Shown one piece after another: positions 61,867 to 64,000 of a stretch of 64,000 nt of DNA; position 1 is the first letter of the stretch; each line of letters begins with the position of its first letter. A program made the position numbers and the translations under genes. A model generated the notes under the pieces. That model worked only from the letters and a program-made list of their open reading frames with translations, had not been told where the DNA came from and ran no database searches. Origin of the DNA: Sipunculus nudus (taxonomy: Eukaryota > Annelida > Sipuncula > Golfingiida > Sipunculidae); NCBI GenBank assembly GCA_026874595.1, contig CM049309.1, forward strand, positions 18,182,576 to 18,246,575. Direction: 5' to 3'.

Positions 61867-64000
61867 AACTAGACATTTCTTGGCACCGCAGGTGCCAGAG
61901 TATCCCCAGACATAGTAGGCCCCCCTCCTACAAGAACAGACCCCCATTTTTAGCAGCATATACTGACACTTGGCATATTTATTGTTTATTCCATCTAACG
62001 ATCCACAATCTTGTTGAAGATGTTGGTCCTGTGACCTTGATCTTTTTAAAGATGTGTCCTGTGACCTTGACCTTTGATCTCATAACCCCAAAATCAATTT
62101 GGGTCTTGCTTTTCCAATGGGACATATGCAAGTCACGTTTGAAATCTATACATCAATAAAGCAGGAATTATCATCCAGAAACTTATTTTTGGACAGATGG
62201 CTCCTGTGACCTTCACCTTTGACCTTGTGACCTCAAAATTGATAGTGTTCTTCCTCTCTTGGCAGGTGAACTATATGTGCAAGATGAAAGATATGAGATG
62301 AAATGTTTGACTGAAAATGCTTTTTTTTTAAAGATGTGTCCTGTGACCTTGACCTTTGACCTCATGACCCCAAAATCAATTTTGGTCTTACTTTTCCAAT
62401 GGGACATATACAAGTCAAGTTTGAAATCCATACATCAATAAAAGCAGGAATTATCATCCAGAAACTAATTTTTGGACATATGGCTCCTGTGACCTTCACC
62501 TTTGACCTTGTGACCTCAAAATTGATAGGGGTCTTCCACTCTTGGCAGGTGAACTATATGTGCAAGATGAAAGATCTGAGATGAATTGTTTGGCTGAAAA
62601 TGCATCCACAATCTTTTTAAAGAGGTTTCCTGTGACCTTGACCTTTGACCTCATGACCCCAAAATCAATTTGGGTCTTGCTTTTCCAATGGGACATATAT
62701 AAGTCAAGTTTGAAATCCATACATCAATAAAAGCAGGAATTATCATCCAGAAACTAATTTTTGGACATATGGCTCCTGTGACCTTCACCTTTGACCTTGT
62801 GACCTCAAAATTGATAGGGGTCTTCCACTCTTGGCAGGTGAACTATATGTGCAAGATGAAAGATCTGAGATGAATTGTTTGGCTGAAAATGCATCCACAA
62901 TCTTTTTAAAGAGGTTTCCTGTGACCTTGACCTTTGACCTCATGACCCCAAATTCAATTCCGGTCTTGCTTTTCCAATGGGTCAAGTACAAGTCAAGTTT
63001 GAAATCCAAACATCAATAAAAGAAGGAATTATCATCCAGAAACTAATTTTTGGACAGATGGCTCCTGTGACCTTCACCTTTGACCTTGTGACCTCAAAAC
63101 TGATAGGGTTCTTCCTCTCTTGGCAGGTGAACTATATGTGCAAGATGAAAGACCTGAGATGAAATGTTTGGCTGAAAATGCATCCACATCTTTTTAAAGA
63201 TGTGACCTTGACCTTTGACCTCATGACCCCAAAATCAATTTAGATCTTGCTTTTCCAATGGGACATATATAAGTCAAATTTGAAATCCATACATCAATAA
63301 AAGCAGGAATTATCATCCAGAAACTAATTTTTGGACATATGGCTCCTGTGACCTTCACCTTTGACCTTGTGACCTCAAAATTGATAGGGGTCTTCCACTC
63401 TTGGCAGGTGAACTATATGTGCAAGATGAAAGATCTGAGATGAATTGTTTGGCTGAAAATGCATCCACAATCTTTTTATGGAGGTTTCCTGTGACCTTGA
63501 CCTTTGACCTTATGACCCCAAATTCAATTCCGGTCTTGCTTTTCCAATGGGTCAAATTCAAGTCAAGTTTTGAAATCCAAACATCAATAAAAGAAGGAAT
63601 TATCATCCAGAAACTAATTTTTGGACAGATGGCTCCTGTGACCTTCACCTTTGACCTTGTGACCTCAAAATTGATAGGGTTCTTCCTCTCTTGGCAGGTG
63701 AACTATATGTGCAAGATGAAAGATCTGAGATGAAATGTTTGGCTGAAAATGCATCCACATCTTTTTAAAGATGTGTCCTGTGACCTTGACCTTTGACCTC
63801 ATGACCCCAAAATCAATTTGGGTCTTGCTTTTCCAATGGCACATATATAAGTCAAGTTTGAAATCCATACATCAATAAAAGCAGGAATTATCATCCAGAA
63901 ACTAATTTTTGGACATATGGCTCCTGTGACCTTCATCTTTGACCTTGTGACCTCAAAATTGATAGGGGTCTTCCACTCTTGGCAGGTGAACTATATGTGC
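61867..64000 (-). mobile_element. HINE-2 copy b, runs off the window
   Basis: The 3' end AACTAGACATTTC, hairpin TGGCACC-GCA-GGTGCCA and GAGTATCCCCAGACA are identical to copy a. The core units are 275-291 bp; TGACCTTGACCTTTGACC recurs at about 62344, 62635, 62926, 63203, 63495 and 63781, and the sister block GTGACCTTCACCTTTGACC lies midway. The recurring open frames here are repeat by-products. The 5' end lies beyond 64000. Confidence 0.85.

Noticed and set aside
62213..63868. A repeated protein-like frame (MDFKLDLYMSHWKSKT and variants) seen several times on the minus strand, with partners on the plus strand
   Set aside because: It tracks the 290-bp HINE-2 tandem unit, appears on both strands, and has no conserved-domain character; it is a by-product of the repeat.
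1..64000. tRNA or tRNA-derived SINE
   Set aside because: I found no convincing A box and B box pair or GGTTCGAATCC-type T arm on reading through.

Overview
The window is animal nuclear DNA: AT-rich, intron-rich and packed with transposon debris, with no prokaryotic features. The repeat content points to a mollusc, probably a bivalve. It includes several families of Helentron-derived HINE elements with tandem cores, and core repeats built on TGACCTTGACCTTTGACC. The species assignment is inference. The one gene I can identify lies on the minus strand and is the orthologue of nuclear receptor coactivator 6 (NCOA6), a subunit of the KMT2C/KMT2D histone H3K4 methyltransferase complexes. Four coding exons fit together: 44420-44540, 37472-40672, 17914-20778 and 12267-12371. 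Every junction has GT/AG borders and every intron is in phase 1. They give about 2097 codons, close to the human length of about 2063 as I remember it. The conserved N-terminal block, the LVNLL receptor-binding box, the basic tract after it and the basic C-terminal region are all present. Only a short terminal exon, the 3' UTR and the upstream non-coding 5' exon(s) were not found.

Layout by region. 1-11.5 kb: a field of HINE elements of four families, a 175-bp tandem repeat and one possible cysteine-rich exon. 12.3 kb: NCOA6 exon 4. 12.4-17.9 kb: intron 3, with a palindromic array, a CTCF-like site, a CpG-richer promoter-like block and a HINE fragment. 17.9-20.8 kb: exon 3. 20.8-37.5 kb: intron 2, with a hAT MITE that has a perfect 8-bp target duplication, a 36-bp satellite, small MITEs, a second promoter-like block with NRF1, CCAAT, GC-box and octamer motifs, a TA-flanked palindromic MITE, and five copies of an unexplained 16-bp motif. 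37.5-40.7 kb: exon 2. 44.4 kb: exon 1. 44.6-50.6 kb: flank with no gene that I can recognise. 50.6-51.8 kb: a second intact hAT MITE. 52.3-60.8 kb: a five-level nest of transposons inside one another. 61.9-64 kb: another HINE of the nuclear-receptor-motif type, running off the window.

The most interesting material is structural. First, a set of palindromic MITEs shares the terminus TATGTC(A/G)AGG and a TA target site, but each member carries a quite different array of self-complementary modules between its ends. Second, the nest at 52-61 kb has the same HINE family as both its outermost and innermost layer. Third, HINE tandem cores carry dense DR1 and extended half-site motifs for nuclear receptors next to a nuclear-receptor coactivator gene. 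Fourth, TGTCCTCTCCAGTACA occurs five times within 2.3 kb of intron 2. The HINE calls rest on subterminal inverted repeats, 3' hairpins and CTAG ends seen here, not on any database search.
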